Assembly: GCF_030813055.1 (NCBI RefSeq)
Contig: NZ_JAUSTW010000005.1
Coordinates: forward strand, 1-64,000
Direction of reading: 5' to 3'
DNA length: 64,000 nucleotides
Origin: Neobacillus ginsengisoli
GTDB lineage: Bacteria > Bacillota > Bacilli > Bacillales_B > DSM-18226
A program made the translations under genes and the position numbers. Shown here one piece after another: positions 26,007 to 34,796 of this stretch. Under the pieces are notes generated by a model that saw nothing but the letters and a program-made list of their open reading frames with translations, made no database searches and was not told the origin of the DNA. Every line of letters begins with the position of its first letter. The stretch's first letter is position 1.

Positions 26007-26525
26007 TTGGAGAGAAGAGAATTACTGGTATCTCCATTACCAGAATATGAAGAAGAAATTGGCCGATGGCTATGGTGTTTAGAAGATGTTCGCCATACTC
26101 TTATGACAGAATTAACTTCAATCAACCAAAGTATACTCGACGCAAAAATTGGTAAACGACAAACGATTGGCTCGTTATTATATCACATTGCATTGGTAGA
26201 GGCAGATTGGTTATATGTAGAAGTCCTTGGTGCTGAATGGGATCCCGAAATACGCTCGTTGTTTCCGTTAGAAAGCCGCTCTGAAGACGGCTCTATAAAT
26301 CACATAGAGGGACAAAGTTTAGAAGAACATTTTTACCGGCTTAATAAGGTTCGTGAAGTATTTCTTTCCCACTTTCGTTCAATGGATCTAACGGATTGGC
26401 GTAAACTGAGAGTACTTGAACATTATGACGTCACTCCTGAGTGGGTTGTTTACCATTTGATTGAACATGAATCACATCATAGAGGTCAAATTTTCCAAAT
26501 GCTTAGGGAATTACAAAATGATTAA
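26007..26525 (+). CDS. DinB-family protein
   Basis: 172 residues from TTG 26007, nine bases behind GAGGAGG; the first in-frame TTG at 25998 touches the binding site and is rejected. Four-helix DinB fold: IGSLLYHIALVEADWLYVEV with the first His, and VVYHLIEHESHHRGQI with the second and third, the three-His metal triad of the family. The role may be thiol-dependent detoxification, as for bacillithiol transferases of this superfamily, but the exact reaction is not visible. It is preceded and followed by repeat copies in the same direction. Confidence 0.87.
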   Translation: MERRELLVSPLPEYEEEIGRWLWCLEDVRHTLMTELTSINQSILDAKIGKRQTIGSLLYHIALVEADWLYVEVLGAEWDPEIRSLFPLESRSEDGSINHIEGQSLEEHFYRLNKVREVFLSHFRSMDLTDWRKLRVLEHYDVTPEWVVYHLIEHESHHRGQIFQMLRELQND

Positions 26526-26610
26526 AATGTTAAAGAGAGGGAACTTTTAATTCCTCTCAAACTAACGGACTGACTCCAAATTATCAATAAATGAGGGCTA
26601 ATTCAAATTG

Positions 26611-26692
26611 TGTAGTTATTTCATAAAAGGGCGCATTTCTGGAGCAAGAATGTGCTCTTTCTTTATGTTAAGGAACAGATTGTTGAGTAACT
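26611..26692 (+). repeat. Dispersed repeat copy
   Basis: CATAAAAGGGCGCATTTCTG, arm AGAATGTGCTC, tail TTAAGGAACAGATTGTTGAG; followed by AAGATTGTGAAGAATTGCAC. Confidence 0.6.
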
Positions 26693-26849
26693 CACTCTAA
26701 AGATAAATGGATAATTGTGTTAAATTATAAGGGAAGATTGTGAAGAATTGCACTTAAAGTAACGAGCAGGATAGTTAATAAAAGTTGCATCTTTGCTAAA
26801 ATATTAGGGAACATATATTCTTATATAGAGTGTAAATAGGAGGCGTATT

Positions 26850-27383
26850 ATGAAGAACCAACGGAAGATAGTGTTGTTTATTGCTCAAAGCTTGGACGGG
26901 TATATCGCAACAAAAGAAGATTCTTTAGATTGGTTATTTAAAGTTGAGGGTGAAGGGGATAACGGCTATTCGGAATTTTTTGAAACGATAGACACAATCT
27001 TAATTGGTAAAAGAACATATGATTGGATTATGGAACACGAAAAAGGTCAATTCCCATATCAAAATAAAGATTGTTACGTTTTTTCTAGGTCATCATTAGA
27101 CGATACGAACGATGTTAAATTTGTAAATGATGACATTGTTAACTTTACTCATATCTTGAAAAAAGTAGAAGGAAAAAATATTTGGATAGTTGGTGGTGGA
27201 GACTTACTACATACGTTTTTAAAAGAAAAATTAGTCGATGAACTGATTATGACAATTGCACCAACTATCATCGGAGAGGGAATTCCTTTATTTAAAGTAG
27301 GTGATTATCAGCTAGACCTTTCTCTAAAAGGTACTAGAACCTTCAATCAATTTGTTGAATTACATTACATAGTAAAAAAATGA
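26850..27383 (+). CDS. DHFR-like (RibD C-terminal domain) reductase
   Basis: 177 residues; ATG behind AGGAGGC. The fold of the RibD-C/YyaP group is visible: VLFIAQSLDGYIATKEDSLD at the N-terminus, ILIGKRTYDWI in the middle and IWIVGGGDLLHTFLKEKLVD, the NADPH-binding GGG loop, followed by IAPTIIGEGIPLF. Members reduce pterin- or pyrimidine-like substrates with NADPH; the natural substrate of stand-alone copies is mostly unknown. All key segments are intact. It lies between two repeat copies. Confidence 0.87.
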   Translation: MKNQRKIVLFIAQSLDGYIATKEDSLDWLFKVEGEGDNGYSEFFETIDTILIGKRTYDWIMEHEKGQFPYQNKDCYVFSRSSLDDTNDVKFVNDDIVNFTHILKKVEGKNIWIVGGGDLLHTFLKEKLVDELIMTIAPTIIGEGIPLFKVGDYQLDLSLKGTRTFNQFVELHYIVKK

Positions 27384-27440
27384 ACACAAATACTCTTCAA
27401 CTAAAATAACTGGGGAGCCATTTTGAGCTCTTTCGAATTT

Positions 27441-27520
27441 TTCAATATTCTGCAATCGGGCGCATTTCCGGAATTTGAATAGCGTCCTTTTTGCATGAAA
27501 GGGCCAGCTTGTGGAATAAC
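27441..27520 (+). repeat. Dispersed repeat copy
   Basis: CTGCAATCGGGCGCATTTCC, AATAGCGTCCTTTTTGCATG, AAAGGGCCAGCTTGTGGAAT; followed by AAGATTGTGAAGAAATGTAC. One of the best preserved copies. Confidence 0.7.
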
Positions 27521-27801
27521 ACTAAAAGGAACATTGGGTAGTTATGTTAAATTATTAAAAATAAGATTGTGAAGAAATGTACTTAAGCTAACCTCAAGAA
27601 TTTTAAATGAAATTTTAGTAAAATAGAAAAAGTACGTTGATCGATTTCCTAAAGGGAATGAGTGATAAAATATTGTTGAATTATTGTAAATATTCAGTTA
27701 AATCGACAAACATTTTACAACCACTTCTTTATAATGGGTCCAGGTGCTTCTGTTTTGTCCAAAAATGTTTTCCTACAATTTTAATAGGGGGGAATTAAAT
27801 A
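27521..27801. other. Upstream region of the 27,802 gene
   Basis: Contains the repeat-associated AAGATTGTGAAGAAATGTAC block and a TTTATAATGG -10-like sequence near 27,727-27,736. No gene. Confidence 0.4.
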
Positions 27802-28026
27802 ATGGATTTTTATGAAAAGTTGCCTACTGATTTTTTAATTGCTTTTTATAATGAAATGATGAAAAACATTGAAAAAGGATTATTAACGAAAAATATGTAT
27901 TATGAATTAGGTTTACTGATTTCAGTTGCTCGTCAGCGGGGTATTATATTAGAGGAGCCATGCGACTTTGAACAGATAGTCGATCAAAAGGATCTGGATG
28001 ATTTCATTCAATTTGCGCAAAATTAA
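27802..28026 (+). CDS. Small hypothetical helical protein
   Basis: 74 residues; ATG behind ATAGGGGGGAA. Predominantly helical: FLIAFYNEMMKNIEKGLLT, NMYYELGLLISVARQRGI, and an acidic C-terminal helix DQKDLDDFIQFAQN. It has the size and character of small protein-binding regulators of bacilli (Sda- or anti-sigma-like), but I recognise no family and make no functional claim. The next gene on the other strand is a Spo0E-type phosphatase. Confidence 0.65.
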   Translation: MDFYEKLPTDFLIAFYNEMMKNIEKGLLTKNMYYELGLLISVARQRGIILEEPCDFEQIVDQKDLDDFIQFAQN

Positions 28027-28131
28027 CGTAATTAAAGATGTTTCGCAACCAGCTTGAGGACTTTTCCTTGTATCATCAAAAGAAATTCAAAAAAATCCCA
28101 TATTCATCATGTGATAATACAGGACTTTTAA

Positions 28132-28308
28132 TCAAATTTTTTTATATTTTTTATTTTTATTCTTTTGATACATCGTGATGAGATCGTCTAGTTTCTGACT
28201 GAATCGAAGGGTTTCATTGCTATTTAAACCGGTTTCATTTGCAATTTGGATCAATTCCTCTCTTAATTGATTGATCCGGTCTTCTAATTTCTCGATCTCG
28301 CTAACCAT
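28132..28308 (-). CDS. Spo0E-family aspartyl-phosphate phosphatase
   Basis: 58 residues, ATG 28308 on the minus strand. Two helices: EIEKLEDRINQLREELIQIA and then LRFSQKLDDLITMYQ, which contains the family signature SxxLDxLI (here SQKLDDLI) with the catalytic-site serine and aspartate. Spo0E-type proteins remove phosphate from Spo0A~P and so delay sporulation. The lysine-rich tail KNKNKKYKK is typical. The reading frame is short but complete, with AGGGGAA-type initiation site. Confidence 0.85.
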   Translation of the reverse strand: MVSEIEKLEDRINQLREELIQIANETGLNSNETLRFSQKLDDLITMYQKNKNKKYKKI

Positions 28309-28645
28309 CAACCATTCCCCTAATTCTCTTTAACTATTTAATTCGATAAAATCGATTTTCCACAATTTTTATTATGCGAAGGATTTTGCCCAATTGGAAT
28401 ACATATGACAAAACGCCCTAAAAAATTACAAAAAAATCTATAGATAGAAGAACGAAGGACTAAAAGAGTAAAGGAGCCCTTTCTTTCAGTTCATATGTCG
28501 CTTTATCTGGTTTCCACCTACATTCCTTACGTTTTCATGGTATCTATGGGTGCTACGAGCCTACATCCATGCTGCACTTTGATGCAATTTAGAAGTCAAA
28601 ATAATTTCTGTCCTGATGTTGACTATGACGTCGACAGGAGGGAAA

Positions 28646-29153
28646 ATGTTGAAACGCTCAACGAAACGAATCATTGAAACGTTCCCTAAATTTAAAGGTA
28701 AATTAAAGGCTTATGAGAACATCTTATTGGTGGAAGAAGCAAAGGAAAGCATTAACAGACGTTGAAGCTGTATTTTTAAAATTAGCCTGGTTTTTTGAAG
28801 CACCCATACAGGAAAGATTTAATATCGAATTATTGTATCACCATTTAGATAATGATTGGCTTGAATTCGCGTTAGAATTATTGACTCAGTTCTTTCAAGA
28901 GGATACGTATTTAATTCAAAAACCTACCCATTCTATTCTCCGAGAAACGCCGGCTGATTATTTAAATCAAAAGCAGTTTGCTGATTACTTATCGGAACAT
29001 GGATTGAATTATGATAAACGTAAATTAAATGTGTATTACAGTCGTGGAAAAATACCTAAAGCAGATGTTGAACTTGCTAGTACCCCCTATTGGAGTAAAT
29101 CTAGTGTCGAAGAGTTTTGCGAAAAAGAGAAAAATCGTTTGAAAAAAGATTAA
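28646..29153 (+). pseudogene. Unrecognised helical protein with one frameshift
   Basis: ATG 28646 stands four bases behind AGGAGGG and opens MLKRSTKRIIETFPKFKGKL, continuing to ...ILLVEEAKESIN before a stop at 28,765. The frame then continues one base over as DVEAVFLKLAWFFEAP and runs to 29,153. Reading both parts together gives a smooth helical protein of about 168 residues; the frame of the larger part upstream of the shift (RTSYWWKKQRKAL) looks unnatural. The extra base is around 28,757. The C-terminal part (NQKQFADYLSEHGL, then YYSRGKIPKAD and PYWSKSSVEEF) resembles an excisionase- or MerR-like winged helix. Function unknown. Confidence 0.55.
28818..28930 (+). repeat. 113-bp duplicated segment, copy 1
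   Basis: Inside the frameshifted gene; 111 of 113 bases identical with 30,596-30,708. Confidence 0.85.
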
Positions 29154-29346
29154 GTTAAACCATATTGTGCCCAGGATTAAAAGAATAACAGGCATGATCA
29201 TAAAGGATCACCCCTTAGAATGGAAATGAATTTCTGGGGGAAAAACTACCCTTAAATTAGCAGTTTTTGTGAATTAAGATAGCATTATTTCTTAACAAAA
29301 CCGGTATAAAAAATTGCCTGGACCTAAGAGTAAAAGATGAATAGTT

Positions 29347-30381
29347 TTATCCTCTTTTCTTAAAAAGCTTCGTAAAAAGGCCACGAAAAAAGTTCTTTTT
29401 AGGTGTTTCAAGTGTTTCGACCAGATTTTCAACAGGATGCTGATGATGTTTGGTGAAGAAATTCCAGATGATTTCTGTTGCATTTGGGCATGATGGGTCG
29501 GTATATGAACCATTCGAGCTCCCACCAGACCATGCGTGCCCCATTTGATCGATCATCCAAAGTTCCATTAAATGTTCACCGCCTCTATCACCGTATACAT
29601 GTTGAGTACAACTTTTTCCATTAATAAGGTCTGATTTGACCTGGAGAGGTGTAATATCAGCTCTTCCTGTACCACCTTCTACAAGAAAATTAGTTTGTGC
29701 CCACTGTGTGATAACCTGCTGGCCATTAATGGGATGTACAATCGTATCGCAGATACCATGGAAAACAATGACAGGCATTTTCTTCTTGAACTTTCCCATT
29801 TCCTGAAAGGCACTTTTACCGCATGCATAGGGATCCGAAACGCCTTTTTGCATGCTTTCTTTAGCAGCCTTAGCCAATGGATCGGTTAGAAAAAATACAT
29901 TAGCAGCATCATAGGGAAGTCCCGAACACACTCCTATACCGCTAAATACATCTGGATAGGTAACTCCAAGAATGCAAGCGAGTGCGGCACCTGCAGATAA
30001 GCCCGCTACGTACACCTCGCTTGAATCAATGGGGTACGTACTTTTAACCTGATTAATGATCGCATTAATTAACTTGGGATGTCCCTCTCCACGGTGCTGA
30101 TTTTTATCTAAAAACCAGTTCCAACAGCCAAAAGGGTTATAACCAGCCGGATTCCAAGGATTAAACAGGTGATTCATGTCAGGATAGAGTACGAGAAAGT
30201 TTTCTTTTTCAGCAAGCTCGTTCATATTTGTTCCAGCAGCAAAATCATCCGGATTTTGTTCACATCCATGAAGCATCACCATTAACGGAGTATCTTTTTC
30301 TGCTTGATATTCGCTCGGAACATAAAGTTTGTACCTAAAATCCTCATATAAAAAATCTAGAAATTCCCCCAACTCTATCAA
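29347..30381 (-). CDS. PHB-depolymerase-family esterase
   Basis: 344 residues. Alpha/beta-hydrolase with LMVMLHGCEQNPDDFAAGT (oxyanion-hole segment, typical of the poly(3-hydroxybutyrate) depolymerase-like family), nucleophile elbow VYVAGLSAGAA (Ser), acid residue in HGICDTIVHP and the histidine in MGHAWSGGS: the full triad is present. No signal peptide is visible at the annotated start, so the protein may be intracellular or use a non-classical route; a longer leader was not found upstream. The C-terminal tail is very basic (KKNFFRGLFTKLFKKRG). Known substrates of this family are polyesters and feruloyl/acetyl esters; the exact one is open. Confidence 0.85.
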   Translation of the reverse strand: MIELGEFLDFLYEDFRYKLYVPSEYQAEKDTPLMVMLHGCEQNPDDFAAGTNMNELAEKENFLVLYPDMNHLFNPWNPAGYNPFGCWNWFLDKNQHRGEGHPKLINAIINQVKSTYPIDSSEVYVAGLSAGAALACILGVTYPDVFSGIGVCSGLPYDAANVFFLTDPLAKAAKESMQKGVSDPYACGKSAFQEMGKFKKKMPVIVFHGICDTIVHPINGQQVITQWAQTNFLVEGGTGRADITPLQVKSDLINGKSCTQHVYGDRGGEHLMELWMIDQMGHAWSGGSSNGSYTDPSCPNATEIIWNFFTKHHQHPVENLVETLETPKKNFFRGLFTKLFKKRG

Positions 30382-30595
30382 CCTTCCTTAACTTAAACTA
30401 CATGTTTCCATTATACTTCTACAGGTTCCTATTTTTACGGAAATAAAGCTTTTTTTGAAACGTGAATCAACTTTAGGCCAAAACGCATTGAATCTATGAA
30501 GCAATAACATGTTGCTCTACCTCCTTCTATGTATTTTAAGAGATGAAAGAGGAAAGTAAATCCTTCTATTATCCTTTAGCCTTTATACCCAAAGT
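30382..30595. other. Intergenic
   Basis: Upstream region of the esterase, no gene seen; the second copy of the 113-bp duplication follows. Confidence 0.4.
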
Positions 30596-30708
30596 TTTAA
30601 TATCGGATTATTGTATCACCATTTAGATAATGATTGGCTTGAATTCGCGTTAGAATTATTGACTCAGTTCTTTCAAGAGGATACGTATTTAATTTAAAAA
30701 CCTACCCA
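30596..30708 (+). repeat. 113-bp duplicated segment, copy 2
   Basis: Copy of 28,818-28,930 lying between genes; one of its two changes turns CAA into TAA in the source reading frame. Confidence 0.85.
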
Positions 30709-30844
30709 TCCCTTATTTTTCATAACAACTTCATAACACTTTTATAACACTTTCATATCAATATCCTAATATAGTAAGGATTGTAGTAAAATCAAGGCAT
30801 TAAATTGTTCATATAAGGTTAGTCAATTATGAGGAAGTGCAATG

Positions 30845-31048
30845 ATGAAATTTAGAGTAATAATATTTGATGCTGAAGGAAAAGAACTAGAAATTGAAAA
30901 TAAAATCATTGGTGATATCCTTTTTGAATCTGAAGAAGCATTTGAATTTTTTATTAATGCAATAAAAAGCAGTTTACCATCAAATCTTGAGTTCAAAATC
31001 ATTCCCGAAAAGGATACTAATAATAATCATTTGGTTAGCCATAGGTAG
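30845..31048 (+). CDS. Small hypothetical protein, first of a tandem pair
   Basis: 67 residues; the second ATG of an ATGATG pair is eight bases behind GAGGAAG. Pattern MKFRVIIFDAEGKELEIENK, an acidic loop, then a helix EEAFEFFINAIKSSLPS and strand FKIIPEKD. It is clearly paralogous to the gene at 31,156 (same order: strand, helix, strand). No family recognised. Fold prediction by eye: beta-beta-alpha-beta, similar to small regulatory or anti-restriction-type proteins, but this is only a guess. Confidence 0.65.
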   Translation: MKFRVIIFDAEGKELEIENKIIGDILFESEEAFEFFINAIKSSLPSNLEFKIIPEKDTNNNHLVSHR

Positions 31049-31155
31049 AATTTCACCAATCAAAATAGTTGTAAATTTATGGAAAATCAGTTAATATTAA
31101 AGTGGCAGTTCAATTACGCCTATATTATCAGTAAACTAAAAGCGTAGGAGGACAT

Positions 31156-31347
31156 ATGAAATTTATCGTAAAAGCTTTTGATCTAGATGGTCAGGAATTT
31201 GATTTTGTAAATACAGTTATTGGTGAAGAAAATGAAGTCTCTTTTGAAAATGAAAAGGCAGCACAAGCATTTGTCGAGGGAATTCGAATCAGTTTTCCTT
31301 CTGCTTTCCAGTATAAAATTATTTCTAAGGAAGATGGAAGGAAATGA
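31156..31347 (+). CDS. Small hypothetical protein, second of a tandem pair
   Basis: 63 residues; ATG behind TAGGAGGAC. MKFIVKAFDLDGQEFDFVNT, helix EKAAQAFVEGIRISFPSAF, strand YKIISKED: parallels the preceding gene along its whole length with roughly one third identity, so an old tandem duplication. Function unknown. A hairpin terminator follows at 31,511. Confidence 0.68.
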   Translation: MKFIVKAFDLDGQEFDFVNTVIGEENEVSFENEKAAQAFVEGIRISFPSAFQYKIISKEDGRK

Positions 31348-31510
31348 TTGTCTTTTGTTGAAAGTATCATAAATATCCATTTGAAAACAGGACTTTTGCA
31401 AAACACCCTTTATCATATAAGAGCAGAAACGAAAGGGATATTGGCATTACACAACAGGGCGATAACGCCGACAAAAAAAATATACATTCATACGGTATTT
31501 AGAAAATAGA

Positions 31511-31550
31511 AACCCGAAATTCCACCTCGAAGGAACTTCGGGTATTATTT
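31511..31550 (+). terminator. Intrinsic terminator
   Basis: ACCCGAA...TTCGGGT stem followed by a T-rich tail. Confidence 0.55.
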
Positions 31551-31720
31551 TTATTTTCTAAAAAATGGTAGAAATCAATCTGACTTTGAAACAATCCTAT
31601 TCTGGATAATAACTGCTATGATTTCACTCATATAGTAGCCCTTCTCAGCTAGAGCGTTATGTTTCCTCATTTGGATGGTGACCAAATATCTTAAACTAGA
31701 AAAAATTGAAATAATTTTCA

Positions 31721-31888
31721 TCAATCATTTGTTGTATTTAACTCATTTCTATCGTTTTCTTCTATTTGCTTTACTTTATTCTTTGTGTACTTAATTGAAC
31801 TAAATAGCATGAGGAGAGTTAAAATTAAACATCCACCCATAATCAACAAAAAATGATGTACCCAAGCAATGAGAACTGAAAACTCCAT
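31721..31888 (-). CDS. Small single-helix membrane protein
   Basis: 55 residues, ATG 31888 with a strong AAAGGGGGGATT ribosome binding site. N-terminal segment MEFSVLIAWVHHFLLIMGGC then LILTLLMLFSSI forms one long or two short membrane segments; the C-terminal half is lysine/glutamate/asparagine-rich and cytosolic by the positive-inside rule. No family recognised. Stands alone in a long gap. Confidence 0.6.
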   Translation of the reverse strand: MEFSVLIAWVHHFLLIMGGCLILTLLMLFSSIKYTKNKVKQIEENDRNELNTTND

Positions 31889-32419
31889 TCGAATCCCCCC
31901 TTTAATAATGACCTGTTCGTTTTAATTATTTCTATATTTTGTAAAAAAATACCTCCCAATAAACTGTAATAACGTAAAGGGTTAGTGTTTCCATCTCTGC
32001 AAAGAAGATGTATTTAGATATGGAGGAATTCATCATTCATTTAAGAAGTGGGGGTGAACATTATTAACATAGCTGCTAATATATCAAATAAAGGTTTTTC
32101 ATTTGAAGTAAACTGTGATTATTGCTGATGTAAAATAGTCAGCAGTCAGTCATGTGGTGGCGGGGCAAAGTGGTGGTAAATTGGTGGCAAGTTGGGGGGC
32201 AAAATCAAACATCCTGCCACCAACTACATCTGTTTAAATCATACAAAGGTAAAAGAAAAGCCTATTATATCGACGATTTTAAAGTGAATATGTTATAATC
32301 GGATTCACATTACAACCTTGACAGGGATATGTCCATTAACTTTTCTCTATGTTAACCTTTTAAAGAATTAACAATAAAAATTAAAAATATTTTTTCGCAC
32401 ACTATTCGCACACAAATAA
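31889..32419. other. Intergenic with GT-rich tract
   Basis: Contains the tract 32,153-32,203 with repeated GGTGG(C/T)...GGCAAA units on the + strand, capable of two-tier G-quadruplex pairing, and a possible short GTG-initiated peptide at 32,051 (24 codons) not called. No larger gene. Confidence 0.4.
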
Positions 32420-32454
32420 AAAAATCACTTCCTAAAAAGAAAGTGATTTTTTTT
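32420..32454. terminator. Intrinsic terminator
   Basis: AAAATCACTT...AAGTGATTTT stem with A and T runs on both sides. Confidence 0.6.
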
Positions 32455-32485
32455 AAAAACATTGATATATCAAAGTTTTTAAGCA

Positions 32486-32535
32486 GGAGAATAGGGGGCT
32501 CGAACCCCTGACCTCAACGCTGCCAGAGTTGAGGT
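32486..32535 (-). other. tRNA 3'-end-like sequence, possible attachment site remnant
   Basis: On the minus strand GGGGTTCGAGCCCCCTATTC has the T-loop GTTCGAG with a 4-bp GC stem, as in the 3' part of a tRNA. The preceding CTCAAC...GTTGAG arm has a 9-base loop, so no complete tRNA exists. Such 3' ends are common phage/ICE attachment sites; an integrase scrap lies 5 kb away. Confidence 0.4.
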
Positions 32536-32627
32536 CAAAAGTGAAGTTAATATTTTCTCGATGAATTGTAATTCTTTCTATTACCATATAATTGGAGGTT
32601 CATGGATTGATGAATTGGGTGAGCTTT

Positions 32628-32674
32628 AAATAAGGAGAGTGGAGTATTCCCATTGGAATCAACTCTCCTTATTT
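32628..32674. terminator. Hairpin with 13-bp stem
   Basis: AAATAAGGAGAGT pairs with ACTCTCCTTATTT; no T-run, but it lies at the 3' end of the minus-strand two-gene unit and may stabilise or end that transcript. Confidence 0.5.
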
Positions 32675-32769
32675 AGGTTGTTCTATGAACTGGAAAAAGG
32701 AGCATAAAATCACGAAAATTCTTCAATTCATTGCGACACTAAGATGGTAAATATATCTCTCTCAATTTA

Positions 32770-33501
32770 TTATTTTTCCCTGACAATGCTTGCTGAAATC
32801 CAGCCTTCGATCCCGTTTGCGGTTTGAACTTTTAGCCACTTAATTCCTTTGGAATCTACTCGTTCTTCATTCAAAAAGTGCATTATTTCCCCATTTGCAA
32901 TAGTGTATAGACGAGGCGCGGTTAGTGTGGGAGCTTCACGAATATTTCCGCCATCATTATATTTCCTATTTAAAATTAATTCTTTTGGATCAGGGGGTGC
33001 AGCCCTGGATGCTTGTACATGTTCTTGGTTTAACCAGGCCTCAGCTTTCTTCCATTTTTGTGTATACCACTTATTTGGATTGTTCATGATTGCTGCAGTA
33101 AGCAAAATCGCTAAAGCTGTGGCAGAATAGAAGGTCCATCTTTTAATCCTTGCCTTATTCCTTTTCCGTTTCCTGAAAAGCTGAATCATTTTGTTGAAAA
33201 AACTTTCGAACAAGGCAAACATTCCTTCAATGATATCAATCCAAACAGGTATGCCCGCTTTACCTGCTTCTCTCCGGATTCTTTGCATCGTGCAAATTAG
33301 TGCCATGATTGGATAAGAAATGAGATAAAGCATTTTTTTCAACAACCGGCACAACAAGTTGAAGGAGGGAGGAACAATGTAGAACAAAATCGGCATTGCG
33401 AGCTGCAGGAGCACAAAGAGAACTAAAAAAATACGCAACCATTCCGGCAGGAGAGAAACAGGTGCCCAGATCCAAAACAGCTGATTTAAAATGGATTCCA
33501 C
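32770..33501 (-). CDS. Membrane protein with C-terminal SH3b-like domain
   Basis: 243 residues. Membrane segments at about 20-45, 55-75 and 125-142, separated by a basic cytosolic region (RKRKRNKARIKR). The extracytoplasmic C-terminal part begins after AWLNQEHVQAS and ends in an SH3b-type fold: RKYNDGGNIREAPTL, IANGEIMHFL, WLKVQTANGIEGWISAS, where the GNIREAPT and GWISASIV segments are the usual landmarks. Such domains bind cell wall. The upstream gene ends five bases before this start, so both are translated from one message. No described function known to me for the pair. Confidence 0.7.
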   Translation of the reverse strand: MESILNQLFWIWAPVSLLPEWLRIFLVLFVLLQLAMPILFYIVPPSFNLLCRLLKKMLYLISYPIMALICTMQRIRREAGKAGIPVWIDIIEGMFALFESFFNKMIQLFRKRKRNKARIKRWTFYSATALAILLTAAIMNNPNKWYTQKWKKAEAWLNQEHVQASRAAPPDPKELILNRKYNDGGNIREAPTLTAPRLYTIANGEIMHFLNEERVDSKGIKWLKVQTANGIEGWISASIVREK

Positions 33502-33506
33502 AATCG

Positions 33507-34427
33507 CTAATCTCCTTTATTTAAATAGGATGGAAGTTCTCTCCTTGGACCAGCAATCTGTTTTTTTCTGTTTATTTTTTCCAGTTCGACGGGGAGATGG
33601 GGGAATAGTTTCTTTAGTTTGGCTAATCTTTGTTCTGCCTCGAACTGGTCAATAGAGTGATCGTTGATCAAGTTTAAAAGTTGTTTGTTTACCTCATATT
33701 TGAAGGTTTGATTTTGGCAAAACTCCGATTCCACTAACCGCTTTGCCATTTCATTCTTTTCTCCAAGCTTTCCTGCAGTGATAAAATCACCTGCTTCAAG
33801 AGCTTCCTTTATCGAGGCCGAAATCCGGCGCGCTTCCTCTAAGTCCAGAGCCTCTTGATAGGAAGATAGTTCTGCGTTCCGGTGTAAATCGGCGATCGCC
33901 TTATCATGGACCTGATCCCGAACACCTTGCCGGATCAAAACACGAACATTTCGAACAACAATTCCAGCATCTCTTAACACCTTGACTAATGGCGAGGTCT
34001 GTAAAAATTCTTCAATATGACGGGCAAATCTCAGTTCCTCTTCAATAGGAAAAAATCTTGCTTCTGATTCCACCCAGAAGGGCAGATTATTGTCAATAAC
34101 GGTGCCAAATTCTCCTGCATTTTGTTGAACTAATCGTTCTGGATGTTCGACGGCGATATCGATAAATAAATTGACAGAAAACTTTCTTCCTCTTGTTGCC
34201 GAAGGGACCTCCTCTTTGTAGGTGATGGTTTGCTGCTGCATATTGACGGTATAAACCCTTTTATATTTACCAATCCGCAATTCACTGCGTGACAAACGCT
34301 CTCCATTTTTAACTGCATAGTATTCGTTGTGATTATTAACATAAACAAAGGCATATGTCATTGATGACGCCGGCGGTTTTTCCAAAAAACTAAATTTCAC
34401 GTCTTTAACATCTTCAATAAAATGCAT
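33507..34427 (-). CDS. SPFH/band-7-like soluble protein, partner of the SH3b membrane protein
   Basis: 306 residues; ATG 34427 with a GGAGGGAGT site upstream. The N-terminal 110 residues are beta-rich (FVYVNNHNEYYAVKNGERLS). The middle contains VNLFIDIAVEHPERLVQQ, then LVKVLRDAGIVVRNVRVLIR, the alternation of strand and helix found in band-7/SPFH proteins, and then long amphipathic helices with coiled-coil character (residues about 170-285). No membrane anchor is visible. Probably a scaffold that interacts with the membrane partner. Assignment to SPFH is by pattern only. Confidence 0.55.
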   Translation of the reverse strand: MHFIEDVKDVKFSFLEKPPASSMTYAFVYVNNHNEYYAVKNGERLSRSELRIGKYKRVYTVNMQQQTITYKEEVPSATRGRKFSVNLFIDIAVEHPERLVQQNAGEFGTVIDNNLPFWVESEARFFPIEEELRFARHIEEFLQTSPLVKVLRDAGIVVRNVRVLIRQGVRDQVHDKAIADLHRNAELSSYQEALDLEEARRISASIKEALEAGDFITAGKLGEKNEMAKRLVESEFCQNQTFKYEVNKQLLNLINDHSIDQFEAEQRLAKLKKLFPHLPVELEKINRKKQIAGPRRELPSYLNKGD

Positions 34428-34796
34428 TAGGTTACTCCCTCCAGGTTAACTATTTTCATTGAGAGATCACTTACCTTTGTCTACATTCTATGCAGACAAT
34501 CGGAAGAAAAGCCCCCATATCTTTGCAGAAATTGGGGATTGAGGGAGGATTGTATATATCAAACGAAAAGAGACAAGAATCGCCACGCACCACTGAACCA
34601 AAAATGGCTGCTCTATGAAACATAACTGGAAGATGAAGTTTATAATCTAGTAAGGAATTGTAGAGTTAAACAAGTATTTACAATAAATGAAAATAAAAAA
34701 TATTTCGAAATATAGAAAAAATCATTGTGAAAAAAATTAAGTCTTGCTAGAATAAAAAAGGTATTAGGAAACAGGGTGAATTTTTTTGCAACATCC
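34428..34796. other. Intergenic, divergent promoter region
   Basis: Lies between the minus-strand SPFH gene and gapN. No gene. AT-rich with possible -10 sequences. Confidence 0.4.

Noticed and set aside
25246..27520. Closely spaced repeat copies as a CRISPR array
   Set aside because: Copies are hundreds of bases apart, unequal in length and separated by real genes; no cas gene.
28495..28677. 60-codon reading frame in front of the frameshifted gene
   Set aside because: No initiation signal and it overlaps the better start at 28,646; composition looks random.
32486..32535. A functional tRNA gene
   Set aside because: Only a T-arm-like part is present; the anticodon-like arm has a nine-base loop and D arm and 5' acceptor strand are missing.
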